Positions 17,282 through 25,808 of a stretch of DNA of 64,000 bases are shown piece after piece (position 1 is the stretch's first letter; the number at the start of each line of letters is the position of its first letter). A program made the position numbers and the translations under genes. The DNA comes from Arthrobacter sp. M2012083. GTDB lineage: Bacteria > Actinomycetota > Actinomycetes > Actinomycetales > Micrococcaceae. The DNA lies in NCBI RefSeq assembly GCF_000281065.1, contig NZ_AKKK01000029.1, forward strand, positions 41,996 to 105,995, in the 5' to 3' direction. The notes below the pieces were generated by a model. The model saw only the letters and a program-made list of their open reading frames with translations. It had not been told where the DNA came from and made no database searches.

Positions 17282-18076
17282 TTAACCCGTAATACTGTCC
17301 AGCTCGACGCCCGTGAGGACGGTTGCGGGGTGGGGGCCACGCGCCAGCAGTTGCGCCGTCCAGTCCGGGGACCACGGTTTGCAGGTGCCTACCAGGACGA
17401 TGTTGCCCGGGTAGCGGCCAGCGAACATTCCCGTTTCAGCGAAGGCTGCGACGTCCGGCATGGCTTGGCGCAGCGCTGCCACCTGGCTACGGACGAGCGT
17501 CAGCGCAGGTTCATCCCCCACATTGATGATCAAAACCCCATCCGGCCGAAGCCTACTTGCTGCTTCCTCATAGAATTCCCGACAGGCAATATGGGCAGGG
17601 GCCTCCGGCCCGGAGAAGATATCGAGAATCACGACGTCGAACATCACCTCGGCCGGAAGCTCCGCCAGCGCGTCGCGGGCGTCGCCGATGTGGGTGGTCA
17701 ACATGGCGCCGTCAGGCATGGGCAGCTTCTGAAGTACGAAGTCCAAGAGCTCACGCTCAAGCTCAACAGCGTATTGTTTCGAGCCCGGACGGGTGGCTTG
17801 GATGTACCGCGCCAAGGTGAGGGCGCCGGCGCCCAGGTGCAGGGCGCTGATGGGTATTCCGGGTTCTGCAGCCAAGTCCACCACGTGCCCGATCCTGCGA
17901 AGATACTCGTAAAAGATCTCCGAGGGGTCGGCCAGGTTCACGTGTGATTGTTCGGCGCCGCCAATGCTGAGGATGAAACCGCCGTCAACGAGGGTGTCTT
18001 TCGCGATAGTGGCGTGCTGACCCGTGGTCCGGAGGAAGCGTGTTGCCTGGTGCTGGCCGGAGCCTCCGGCGTTCAG
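17282..18076 (-). CDS. Spermidine-synthase-like methyltransferase-fold protein, probable CTG start
   Basis: A Rossmann-fold protein of about 264 residues related to spermidine synthases. LHLGAGALTLARY is the nucleotide-like binding loop and VILDIFSGPEAPAH follows the second strand. The first ATG/GTG/TTG in frame is GTG 17941, but the 45 codons before it encode TLVDGGFILSIGGAEQSH running straight into VNLADP, which is the conserved N-terminus of this family (gg.l...G..QSHvdl.DP). The only good start in that open stretch is CTG 18076. It has GAAGGA six bases upstream and overlaps the aminotransferase stop as CTGA. Whether it makes polyamines is doubtful, since many actinobacterial members lack that role. 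Gene: confident; exact start: likely but unproven. Confidence 0.75.
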   Translation of the reverse strand: MNAGGSGQHQATRFLRTTGQHATIAKDTLVDGGFILSIGGAEQSHVNLADPSEIFYEYLRRIGHVVDLAAEPGIPISALHLGAGALTLARYIQATRPGSKQYAVELERELLDFVLQKLPMPDGAMLTTHIGDARDALAELPAEVMFDVVILDIFSGPEAPAHIACREFYEEAASRLRPDGVLIINVGDEPALTLVRSQVAALRQAMPDVAAFAETGMFAGRYPGNIVLVGTCKPWSPDWTAQLLARGPHPATVLTGVELDSITG

Positions 18077-19338
18077 AGCCGGTCCTTCAAGGTGGCGAGG
18101 CGTTCGGCGGCTTCCTGCAGGACGCCGGACTTCTTACAGAAGGCGAAGCGCAGCAGGCTTCGCGTACGCTCGGCTCCCTCCGGATGGCAGAACACCGGGA
18201 CCGGGATGGCTGCCACGCCTACAAGCCCTGGCAGGCGCCTTGCGAGGTCAACGGAGTCGCGGATGCCCAGCGGTGCCGTGTCCACGTTGATGAAGTAGGT
18301 GCCGCTCGGGTTGTAGACCCCGAAGCCAGCGGCCCGGAGGCCTTCGGCGAGAATGTCCCGTTTGCGGCGGAGTTGATCGGCGATGCCTGTAAAGAACTCA
18401 TCGGGGAGGCCAAGGCCCACTGCGATGGCGCTCTGGAACGGGGTGCCTGAACTATAGGTCAGGAACTGCTTAACTGTACGCACTGCCGCCACCAAGTCTG
18501 CCGGCCCCGTCAGCCAGCCGATTTTCCAACCTGTGAAGGAAAACGTCTTTCCGGCGGAGGAAATAGTGATGGTGCGTTCAGCAGCGCCAGGGACCGATGT
18601 GATCGGTAGGTGCGGTACGCCGAAGGTGAGGTGCTCGTAGACTTCGTCGCTGACGATGAGGGCGCCATACTTCGCAGCCAGTTCAACAATCATGGTCAAG
18701 ACGGATTCCGGAAAGACGGCGCCCGCGGGGTTGTGCGGGTTGTTCAGGAGCACAACTCTGGTGCGGGTGCTGAAGGAGCTTTCCAACGTCGCGAGGTCGG
18801 GAAGGAAATCAGGGGCCAGCAGGGGAGCGGTGACGTGTTGGGCTCCGGCCATGCCGATGATGGCCCCGTAGGAGTCGTAGAAGGGTTCGAAGGTCAGGAC
18901 TTCGTCGCCGGGCTGGATGAACGCAAGCAGCGTCGCTGCGATCGCTTCCGTTGCGCCCGTCGTGACAAGGACTTCAGTTTCGGGATCCGGGTTCAGCCCG
19001 TAAAAGCGCTGCTGGTGCGCGGCAATGGCCTCCCGCAATGCGGGAACGCCTTTGCCGGGCGCATATTGGTTGGCTCCCGCGGCAATGGCGGACTGGGCTG
19101 CCGCTTTGATTTCCGCGGGGCCGTCTTCATCGGGAAAACCCTGGCCGAGGTTGATGGCACCAGTGGACAGTGCCAAGGTGGTCATTTCCTCGAAAATGGT
19201 CACTCCCAGCGTTCCCTCGGGGGAGAGCAGGTTGGCTCCCATGGCCGCCCGCTGCCATGGTGTTGCGTTGGTACCTGCGGTGGTGCCCGCACTTATATCA
19301 AGGGAAGAATTGCTGCCTGCGGATGCCATGTCAGACAT
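18073..19338 (-). CDS. PLP-dependent aminotransferase, class I/II
   Basis: A 421-residue fold-type I aminotransferase. Visible features are GFPDEDGP and NQYAPGKGVPALREAI near the N-terminus, LNNPHNPAGAVF, SDEVYEHL, the PLP-lysine segment SSAGKTFSFTGWKIGW, and the substrate arginine region SLLRFAFCK near the end. It most resembles the DapC/kynurenine-aminotransferase-like group (mycobacterial Rv0858c type), so N-succinyl-diaminopimelate or aromatic 2-oxo acids are possible substrates. The first ~20 residues are poorly conserved, so a later start is possible. It diverges from coaD and is translationally coupled to the downstream spermidine-synthase-like gene. Confidence 0.85.
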   Translation of the reverse strand: MSDMASAGSNSSLDISAGTTAGTNATPWQRAAMGANLLSPEGTLGVTIFEEMTTLALSTGAINLGQGFPDEDGPAEIKAAAQSAIAAGANQYAPGKGVPALREAIAAHQQRFYGLNPDPETEVLVTTGATEAIAATLLAFIQPGDEVLTFEPFYDSYGAIIGMAGAQHVTAPLLAPDFLPDLATLESSFSTRTRVVLLNNPHNPAGAVFPESVLTMIVELAAKYGALIVSDEVYEHLTFGVPHLPITSVPGAAERTITISSAGKTFSFTGWKIGWLTGPADLVAAVRTVKQFLTYSSGTPFQSAIAVGLGLPDEFFTGIADQLRRKRDILAEGLRAAGFGVYNPSGTYFINVDTAPLGIRDSVDLARRLPGLVGVAAIPVPVFCHPEGAERTRSLLRFAFCKKSGVLQEAAERLATLKDRL

Positions 19339-19373
19339 GGTATCCCGGCGAAGCCATGGGGTAGGTTCGTCTC

Positions 19374-19874
19374 ATGAGACGCGCGGTATGCCCTGGATCC
19401 TTTGACCCTATCCACAATGGACATCTCGAAGTCATCGCCCGGGCCGCCGGCCTGTTCGACGAAGTCATCGTGGCCGTGTCCACCAACTACGCCAAGAAGT
19501 ACAGGTTCAGTCTTGAGGACAGAATGGAAATGGCGCGGGAAACGTTGGCTTCTTTGCGCGGCATCATCGTTGAGCCGATGGGTGAAGGCCTGCTGGCGGA
19601 TTACTGCCGCCACCGCGGTGTCTCAGCCATAGTCAAGGGCCTTCGTTCATCGTCGGACTTTGATTACGAGTTGCCCATGGCCACCATGAACCGCCAGCTG
19701 GCCGGCGTCGAAACCGTCTTCCTGCCTGCGGAAGCGCATTACGTGCACCTTTCCTCCACTTTGATAAAAGAGGTCAACGTCCTCGGTGGAGATATCTCCG
19801 ATTTCGTCCCCAAATCCGTGCTGAAAAGGCTCCTTGCTGGCGAGCCGCCAACAGAACCGCCGCGCAAGGGGTAG
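19374..19874 (+). CDS. coaD: Phosphopantetheine adenylyltransferase
   Basis: Transfers AMP to 4'-phosphopantetheine in coenzyme A synthesis. The 166-residue nucleotidyltransferase has the HIGH-type motif PGSFDPIHNGHLEVI at the N-terminus, the GLRSSSDFDYELPMATMNRQL segment, and YVHLSSTLIKEV. Length and start (ATG 19374) are normal. It stands alone with its own promoter region divergent from the aminotransferase and is followed by a 142-base gap before yceD. Confidence 0.96.
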   Translation: MRRAVCPGSFDPIHNGHLEVIARAAGLFDEVIVAVSTNYAKKYRFSLEDRMEMARETLASLRGIIVEPMGEGLLADYCRHRGVSAIVKGLRSSSDFDYELPMATMNRQLAGVETVFLPAEAHYVHLSSTLIKEVNVLGGDISDFVPKSVLKRLLAGEPPTEPPRKG

Positions 19875-19953
19875 GCTTGTCGGGTACCTTGCGCCTTCGC
19901 GCAGAGTTCCCCAAGCTGAAACCACCGCGCATTCACGCGCGCCCGGCGTCGGT

Positions 19954-19983
19954 TTGAGTCCTCAAGCGCGATCAGGCTAAGAT
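19954..19983 (+). promoter_or_regulatory. Candidate promoter of yceD-rpmF
   Basis: TTGAGT (19954-19959) and TAAGAT (19978-19983) are separated by 18 bases, close to the housekeeping consensus. Transcription would begin near 19990, leaving a leader of only about 27 bases before the proposed yceD start. Confidence 0.5.
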
Positions 19984-20016
19984 GGTACGTCGGTCATATG
20001 TTCTACAGGAGTTCTC

Positions 20017-20568
20017 ATTAAGCGAGATGCAAGTTCGCCCTTGGCGCTGGTAGTCAAGGACCTTGGACGTAGTCCAGGGACCATGCGGACACTCAACGAG
20101 CATGTACCTGCGCCAAGTGACCTTGGTGTGGCGCTCATTGGCGTAAAGGAAGGCTCGGATATCGAGCTGGATCTTCGTCTTGAGGCCGTACACGAAGGAA
20201 TTCTGGTATCCGGAACCGTAGTCGTCGAAGTAACCGGCGAATGCGGTCGATGCCTGGATCCCCTTGCGTATGACCTTGAGGTCAATGTGCAAGAACTTTT
20301 CTTCTATGAAGGTGTTGAGCTTTCAGGCGAAGAAGACGATGAAGAGCAACGTCGAGTCGAGTACGATCTAATCGATCTTGAGCCGGTGTTGCGGGACGCA
20401 GTTGTCACTATGCTGCCGTTCCAGCCGGTGTGCCGGGAAGACTGCCAGGGCCTGTGTTCCGAATGTGGAGCGCGCCTGGAAGACGAGCCGGGGCACCACC
20501 ACGAGGTCATTGACCCTCGCTGGGCTGCCCTAGCTGATCTGGCTAAGACTGACCGGCAAACCGATTAG
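20017..20568 (+). CDS. yceD: YceD/DUF177 family protein, probable ATT start
   Basis: A small acidic protein of the DUF177 family, co-transcribed with ribosomal protein L32 in most bacteria and linked to 23S rRNA/ribosome biogenesis in some. ELTGECGRCLDP-like (VTGECGRCLDPL) and PVCREDCQGLCSECG cysteine motifs suggest metal binding. TTG 20041 is the first common start, but it has no ribosome-binding site. ATT 20017, preceded by CAGGAG at a 5-base spacing, adds IKRDASSP, which completes the SPL segment found at this point in homologues. A 7-codon ORF (19998-20021) ends across that ATT. About 183 residues with the ATT start, 175 with TTG. Confidence 0.8.
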   Translation: MKRDASSPLALVVKDLGRSPGTMRTLNEHVPAPSDLGVALIGVKEGSDIELDLRLEAVHEGILVSGTVVVEVTGECGRCLDPLAYDLEVNVQELFFYEGVELSGEEDDEEQRRVEYDLIDLEPVLRDAVVTMLPFQPVCREDCQGLCSECGARLEDEPGHHHEVIDPRWAALADLAKTDRQTD

Positions 20569-20601
20569 TAAGTGTTCGTCTAAGAGAGAAATGAGATAGC
20601 C

Positions 20602-20805
20602 GTGGCTGTTCCCAAGCGGAAAATGTCTCGCGCAAATACACGCGCCCGCCGTGCCCAGTGGAAGGCAACTGCCCCCAACTTGGTCAAGACCATCGAAAAC
20701 GGTCAGGTTACCTACAGCCTGCCGCACCAGGCAAAGGTCGTCACTGACTCTGCTGGCACCGCGCTGTTCCTTGAATACAAGGGCCGCAAGGTCGCAGACG
20801 CCTAA
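20602..20805 (+). CDS. rpmF: 50S ribosomal protein L32
   Basis: The 67-residue large-subunit protein starts [22 protein letters not shown], typical of L32. It has no cysteines, so it is the zinc-independent form. The start is GTG 20602, 33 bases after yceD; AGAGAGAAATGAGA upstream supplies a purine-rich site. The yceD-rpmF-rnc order is widely conserved. Confidence 0.97.
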   Translation: MAVPKRKMSRANTRARRAQWKATAPNLVKTIENGQVTYSLPHQAKVVTDSAGTALFLEYKGRKVADA

Positions 20806-20828
20806 TCTGCCGTACAGGCTGACTAAGG

Positions 20829-21539
20829 ATGTCTTCAACTGAAGAGCTTCTGAAGCGTCTCGGTGTCTCGATTGACACCGAGACGCTTCGTCTTGCTCTG
20901 ACACATCGCTCATACGCGTATGAGAACGGCGGGATTCCCACCAACGAGCGCCTCGAGTTCCTCGGCGACTCCATCCTGGGATTTTCCGTGACCGATTCTC
21001 TCTACCGTGAGAACCCCTCGCTGCCCGAAGGAGAGCTCGCCAAGCGACGCTCGGCCGTTGTCAGTACGCGCGCACTGGCCGGGATTGGCCGGCAAATCGG
21101 TGTGGGCGAGTTTATTTACCTCGGGCAAGGCGAGAAGCTTACCGACGGCAAGAACAAGGCCTCCATCCTGGCAGACACCATGGAAGCCCTGATCGGGGCC
21201 ACGTATCTCTCGAACGACATCGAGACCGCACGCCAACTGGTCATGCGCCTGGTAGGACCGCTCCTCAAGGACGCAGGTGCGCTTGGGGCGGGGACTGACT
21301 GGAAGACGAGCATCCAGGAACTCACGGCCAGTCGGCAGCTGGGCGCCATCCACTACGCCGTGGAAGGTTCAGGGCCGGACCATGCCCGGACATTCGAGGC
21401 AGTACTGAACATCGGCGGAACTCCCTACGGCCGGGGCTCGGGCCACTCCAAGAAAGAAGCGGAGCAGGAAGCCGCCGCTGATGCCTGGCGTGCTCTGACC
21501 GCCCTGGATCCCACTACTGCCGGTCCTGCTTCCTCCTGA
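20829..21539 (+). CDS. rnc: Ribonuclease III
   Basis: A double-strand-specific endoribonuclease that processes rRNA precursors and structured mRNAs. The 236-residue protein has the signature [21 protein letters not shown] and the second acidic site [12 protein letters not shown], then a C-terminal dsRNA-binding domain with [18 protein letters not shown]. It starts at ATG 20829, 23 bases after rpmF, and ends six bases before mutM. The operon yceD-rpmF-rnc-mutM is typical. Confidence 0.97.
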   Translation: MSSTEELLKRLGVSIDTETLRLALTHRSYAYENGGIPTNERLEFLGDSILGFSVTDSLYRENPSLPEGELAKRRSAVVSTRALAGIGRQIGVGEFIYLGQGEKLTDGKNKASILADTMEALIGATYLSNDIETARQLVMRLVGPLLKDAGALGAGTDWKTSIQELTASRQLGAIHYAVEGSGPDHARTFEAVLNIGGTPYGRGSGHSKKEAEQEAAADAWRALTALDPTTAGPASS

Positions 21540-21545
21540 ACCCGG

Positions 21546-22532
21546 ATGCCTGAACTTCCCGAGGTAGAGGTAGTCCGACGCGGCTTGGCCCGGTGGGTCC
21601 GTGGCCGAACCATCACCGGCGTGGACGTCGTCGACCCGCGCTCCATCCGACGACAATTACTTGGAACCGAAGACTTCATCGGGAATCTTGAGCAAGCCAC
21701 TGTGATGGACGTCGTGCGGCGTGGGAAGTTCCTTTGGATGCCCCTGGCCATGTCCGGCATACCCGGGACCGCAACTGACCCCGGGACTTCGCCGTACGTC
21801 AGGGACGGCCTCCCTAAGGTCGCGTTGATGGCGCATCTGGGAATGAGCGGCCAACTGCTGATGCAAGACCCTGAAGTACCGGATGAAAAGCACCTCAAAG
21901 TCAGGATTAGTCTCAGTTCCGTGGATGGTATGCCGGAGCAGTTGCGGTTCGTGGACCAGAGAATTTTCGGCGGCCTGTTCGTGACGTCCCTGGTGCCAAC
22001 TGTCGACGGCGGCCCTGGCGGCTTGGGCGAATCGCCCCTGCCGGAGATCGCAGAGGAAGCATCGCACATCGCCAGGGATCCGCTTGACCCCTACTTCTCG
22101 TTCGACGCGTTTTATCGGAAGATCAGGAGTCGCAAGACGGGCCTGAAGCGGGCGCTGCTGGACCAGTCGGTTATTTCCGGCATCGGCAACATCTATGCGG
22201 ACGAAGCGTTGTGGCGCGCGCGCTTACATTACGCCAGGGCCACAGACACACTTCGCCGCGCGGATGCTGAACGGCTGGTTGATGCCGTGAAAGACGTCAT
22301 GAACGCTGCCCTTGCCGCGGGAGGGACCAGCTTCGACTCTCTTTATGTCAACGTCAACGGCGATTCCGGCTACTTCGCCCGGTCGCTGAATGCCTACGGG
22401 CGTGCCGGTGAAATATGCGGCCGCTGCGAAGCGATGGGCCTCCACAGCATCATCAAGCGGGAACAGTTTATGAACCGCTCTTCCTATACCTGCCCTGTGT
22501 GCCAACCGCGGCCCCGGAATGGACGTTGGTAG
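21546..22532 (+). CDS. mutM: Formamidopyrimidine-DNA glycosylase
   Basis: Removes 8-oxoguanine and formamidopyrimidines and nicks the strand. The 328-residue protein begins MPELPEVE, where Pro2 becomes the catalytic nucleophile after Met removal and Glu3 assists. [14 protein letters not shown] forms the helix-two-turn-helix. The C-terminal zinc finger is CGRC then CPVC. It contains an insert near residues 70-90 relative to the E. coli enzyme, as is usual in actinobacteria. Six bases separate it from rnc. In relatives smc often lies close by; here an 8-kb block intervenes. Confidence 0.96.
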   Translation: MPELPEVEVVRRGLARWVRGRTITGVDVVDPRSIRRQLLGTEDFIGNLEQATVMDVVRRGKFLWMPLAMSGIPGTATDPGTSPYVRDGLPKVALMAHLGMSGQLLMQDPEVPDEKHLKVRISLSSVDGMPEQLRFVDQRIFGGLFVTSLVPTVDGGPGGLGESPLPEIAEEASHIARDPLDPYFSFDAFYRKIRSRKTGLKRALLDQSVISGIGNIYADEALWRARLHYARATDTLRRADAERLVDAVKDVMNAALAAGGTSFDSLYVNVNGDSGYFARSLNAYGRAGEICGRCEAMGLHSIIKREQFMNRSSYTCPVCQPRPRNGRW

Positions 22533-22619
22533 GTCCAAAACTGTTCCGGAATCGGGATGGCAATGGCAGACTGTCCCCATGAAGAGCTTGGCGCTTCAAG
22601 TCGCCATCGCAAGGATTAA

Positions 22620-22712
22620 CGCCACCACGATGCGGGTGGCGTCAGTTCTATCCGCCTTCCTCGGTGACAAGGCCCCCCAACCTTCCGGCAACCCAGCCAC
22701 CCCGGGTACGCC
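22620..22712 (+). other. Structured leader, unidentified
   Basis: A perfect 7-bp stem pairs 22620-22626 (CGCCACC) with 22635-22641 (GGTGGCG). Further downstream are GGTGACAAGG and CCGGCAACC, motifs that recall conserved joining regions of some riboswitches. It lies immediately before the start of the secreted-protein gene at 22713. It does not match the SAM-I, cobalamin, TPP or FMN patterns I can recall, so this is only a candidate. Confidence 0.25.
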
Positions 22713-23447
22713 ATGATGGCGCGGCGGTTGGTCATTGCGGGCATTTGCCTTGCTGTGCTGATCGCCGCCGTCGCCGTAATTTTGGACCAGATGGCTGGGA
22801 AGACAGGACCGTCTGCTGCCCAAAGCACATCGTCTTCCGCTCCGAGCGCCGGCTCCAGCACGAGACCTTCCGGGGGAGCAGCCTCTGGCGGCGCCGGAGA
22901 TCCTACCGGCGCTCCTCCGTCCGGCAGCCCGGCGTCGGGGGCCGCAGGCAGCGGCAGCGGTGACGGCAGCGCAGGCAACAGCGGGGAGGGCGATGGTGGC
23001 CCGTCTACTGCCAAGCCGCTCGAAGTCCTGCCTCCAGTTACGGCCACCCCCACGGGGCTGCCTCAACCATCTGCTCCCGCGCCACTGGTCACCACCTTGC
23101 CTGAGCCCGGCAGTGCAGCCGGTGGCGTGGTTGACGGCTGGCCTGCCGACATTCTGACGTTGCCCGAAGGAACAACCATCGGTTCCACGTCAGTGTCGAC
23201 GTCGGGTGATGTCCTCCAGGTGGCTGCTGACGGCATCATTGCCAAGCCACAAACAGAGGTCTTGGCGTCCTTCCGACAGTCGTTGGTTGCCCACGGGTTC
23301 TGGTCTGAGCCGGCGCCGGCAGCAGAGGGCGCATTGGCCGAACGATTCGTGCGAGGCACTGACACGCTCACGGTGTCAGTGTCGACGACGGGGACCGGCA
23401 ACTCGCGATTCCAGCTTTTGGGCAGCCTGCACACGGCGGCGGACTAG
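22713..23447 (+). CDS. Membrane-anchored protein with Pro/Ser/Gly linker, unknown function
   Basis: A 244-residue protein not recognised. Residues 4-26 form a hydrophobic anchor (RLVIAGICLAVLIAAVAVIL) without a lipobox, so it is probably held in the membrane with the rest outside. Residues ~30-130 are a low-complexity Ser/Gly/Ala/Pro linker, suited to crossing the cell wall. A compact C-terminal domain (~135-244) contains PEGTTIGSTSVSTSGDVL and FRQSLVAHGFWSE. ATG 22713 and 22716 are both possible starts. Only 8 bases separate it from the MFS gene, which overlaps the beta-propeller gene, so the three appear to be one operon. Confidence 0.7.
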   Translation: MMARRLVIAGICLAVLIAAVAVILDQMAGKTGPSAAQSTSSSAPSAGSSTRPSGGAASGGAGDPTGAPPSGSPASGAAGSGSGDGSAGNSGEGDGGPSTAKPLEVLPPVTATPTGLPQPSAPAPLVTTLPEPGSAAGGVVDGWPADILTLPEGTTIGSTSVSTSGDVLQVAADGIIAKPQTEVLASFRQSLVAHGFWSEPAPAAEGALAERFVRGTDTLTVSVSTTGTGNSRFQLLGSLHTAAD

Positions 23448-23455
23448 GGGCAGCG

Positions 23456-24760
23456 ATGTACATCTCACTCTCGGACCGAGGTAAACGGGACAAGCCGGAG
23501 GGAACACGAACGGCACTATCGAGCGAAGTGCCGTTCCGTTTGTCTCCGGTCATTCTGTGGCTGGGCATTGTGAGTATGGTGACCGATGTGTCCTCGGAAT
23601 CGGTCACCGCGATCCTCCCGTTGTACGTCACCGGATTCCTGGGTCTGTCCACCATTGCCTTCGGCTTCATCGACGGGATCAACCAAGGTGCCAGTGCAAT
23701 CGTGAGGATAGCGGCCGGCTGGGCTGCCGACCGCAGCGGACATCCCAAACGGATAGCTTTGGCCGGCTACGGCTTATCAATGCTTGCCAGGATCGGGTTC
23801 CTCTTCGCGGGCGGGTTCTGGGCAATAGCGGCGATAGTCACCGGAGACAGGATCGGCAAAGGCATCCGCACGGCACCGCGGGACGCCCTCATTTCGGTGT
23901 CAGCACAACCTGAACACCTGGCCCGTTCCTTTGGCGTGCATCGGATGCTGGACAATATCGGCGCCGCAGCCGGGCCCCTGATCGCATTCTTCGTGTTGTT
24001 GATGATTCCCAACGGTTTCAGCACGGTATTTGTGGTGTCGCTGGCGTTCGCTGTGATCGGTGTTGCCGTCCTTGCCTTGGTGGTGCCTGACATCAAGGCA
24101 CGGGGCGTTAAGGGCACGGAGGAAAGTGAAGGCCGGCGTCTTTTCGCTTTCTCCTGGTCTCACCTGAAGGAACCGGGCCTCGGCAAGCTGCTGATCGCTG
24201 CCGGGTTGCTGGGCTTGGTGACCATCGGTGACGGCTTCATCTATCTGGTGCTGCAAGCAAGGGATTCCTTTGCTGTCCAGTGGTTTCCGCTGTTGTTCGT
24301 AGGCACAAACGTTGTGTTCCTGGCGTTCGCCATCCCGTTGGGTCGGCTGGCTGACCGGGTGGGAAAGATCCCGGTGTTCGTGGGCGGACATATTGCACTG
24401 CTGGCAACATACCTCCTTGCGGCGGCGCCCTTCGGAGGGCTGTGGGCAACCGTGGGTTGCCTGATCCTTCTGGGGGCGTTCTATGCTGCCACCGACGGCG
24501 TGCTGGCCGCCTTGGCCAGCCAGCTGACACCTCCGGGAAAACTTGCTACGGGCATCGCCTCCGCGCAAACCGTAGTGGCGCTCACCCGGATGTTGGCCTC
24601 GGCAGGTTTTGGTGTCCTCTGGTATGCGGTTGGTGCTCCAACTGCCATGGTGGTGGCGGGTGGATTGCTCGCTTGCGCCGTTGTTGCTGTCGCTTTCATC
24701 CTGCGCGGCGCACGGGTTGCACCGGCAGGGGACCCGGATGACGCAAGCAACGCGGCATGA
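23456..24760 (+). CDS. MFS transporter
   Basis: A 434-residue integral membrane protein with about twelve hydrophobic helices. The loop 2-3 motif AADRSGHPKRIALAG and the corresponding GRLADRVGKIPVFVGGH in the second half are the paired MFS A-motifs. The central loop (residues ~210-235) is charged, as usual. The protein resembles prokaryotic MFS drug/sugar exporters; the substrate cannot be predicted. It begins 8 bases after the linker protein and overlaps the next gene by ATGA, so transport is coupled to two extracytoplasmic partners. Confidence 0.88.
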   Translation: MYISLSDRGKRDKPEGTRTALSSEVPFRLSPVILWLGIVSMVTDVSSESVTAILPLYVTGFLGLSTIAFGFIDGINQGASAIVRIAAGWAADRSGHPKRIALAGYGLSMLARIGFLFAGGFWAIAAIVTGDRIGKGIRTAPRDALISVSAQPEHLARSFGVHRMLDNIGAAAGPLIAFFVLLMIPNGFSTVFVVSLAFAVIGVAVLALVVPDIKARGVKGTEESEGRRLFAFSWSHLKEPGLGKLLIAAGLLGLVTIGDGFIYLVLQARDSFAVQWFPLLFVGTNVVFLAFAIPLGRLADRVGKIPVFVGGHIALLATYLLAAAPFGGLWATVGCLILLGAFYAATDGVLAALASQLTPPGKLATGIASAQTVVALTRMLASAGFGVLWYAVGAPTAMVVAGGLLACAVVAVAFILRGARVAPAGDPDDASNAA

Positions 24761-25785
24761 GCAGCGCGCCCGCTGAAGGAAAGCTGCGGTGGGGTGCCCT
24801 CCTCACCGTCACGGCACTGGTCTTGGTAGCGGCTGGTATTTACGCGGTGGGTGCCTACCAGCGTTTCGAGGAAAGCCGCACTGCGGCTTCGTCCGTCGGT
24901 GTCACGGCCAGCCAGCCGCTTCCAGCGGGCCCCTTCATCCTGTTTCGCAATACAGCATCTGGCCAGGGGTATGGCAACGCAGCCACTGTTCCGTTGGCAT
25001 CTCCCGATGGCAACCGGGCCGTAAGCGGGCAGGAGTGCGACCGCGTGTACGGAACGTCTGAGAAGGTGGTGTGCCTGAAGACCAACCGTGGACTGGTCAC
25101 GGCGTTTGAAGCTGCTGTCCTGGACCGAAACTGGGAGCAGCAAAGGGCGTGGCCTGTCCCGGGGATACCCAGCAGAACCCGCATCAGCCCCGACGGATCC
25201 ATGATTGCCACCACCGTATTCGTCTCGGGCCACTCCTACGCCACGGCAGGCTTTTCCACGGCCACCGAGATCAGCCTTCCTGAGGGCACATCAGGTAACC
25301 TCGAGGACTTTGCTTTGATGGTGAACGGCGAGAGGCTTCTCGCCACGGACAGGAATATTTGGGGTGTGACATTCGCCCCCGGCCAGAGCGATGTCTTCTA
25401 CGCCACGGCCGCTTCCTCAGGACGCATCTGGCTGGTTCGGGGCAGCCTGTCCGCGAAGACCCTGACTGCCATTCATGACAATGTTGAGTGTCCGTCCATC
25501 TCGCCTGATGGCACACGGATTGCGTATAAGAAGAACGACGGCGGGGCGCTGGCCGCGCACTGGAAGGTCGCAGTGCTTGAGCTCGCTACGGGACAACAAA
25601 CCGTTCTCTCCGAGAAGCGCAGTGTTGATGACCAGATCGAATGGCTGGATAACCAGAACCTGCTCTATGGCTTGGCGGCCGAGGGCGGCAATGGTGACAG
25701 CAACATATGGAAACTCGGAACGGACCCGACGTCCCAGCCAAGCCTGTTTATCGCCCATGCGTGGTCGCCCAGCGTCGTCCGCTGA
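24757..25785 (+). CDS. Membrane-anchored PD40/TolB-like beta-propeller protein
   Basis: A 342-residue protein with one N-terminal transmembrane segment (residues ~11-33) and an extracytoplasmic domain. ISPDGSMIATTV and SISPDGTRIAYKKND are typical PD40/WD40-like blade motifs, so the body is probably a beta-propeller for binding. A pair of cysteines (ECDRVYGT...VCLKTN) could form a disulfide. It starts in a 4-base overlap with the MFS transporter gene. A substrate-binding or scaffolding role for that transporter is an inference from operon position. It converges on the large secreted protein gene 23 bases downstream. Confidence 0.72.
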   Translation: MSSAPAEGKLRWGALLTVTALVLVAAGIYAVGAYQRFEESRTAASSVGVTASQPLPAGPFILFRNTASGQGYGNAATVPLASPDGNRAVSGQECDRVYGTSEKVVCLKTNRGLVTAFEAAVLDRNWEQQRAWPVPGIPSRTRISPDGSMIATTVFVSGHSYATAGFSTATEISLPEGTSGNLEDFALMVNGERLLATDRNIWGVTFAPGQSDVFYATAASSGRIWLVRGSLSAKTLTAIHDNVECPSISPDGTRIAYKKNDGGALAAHWKVAVLELATGQQTVLSEKRSVDDQIEWLDNQNLLYGLAAEGGNGDSNIWKLGTDPTSQPSLFIAHAWSPSVVR

Positions 25786-25808
25786 ATGTAGTCTCTTAGG
25801 GCTGGACC

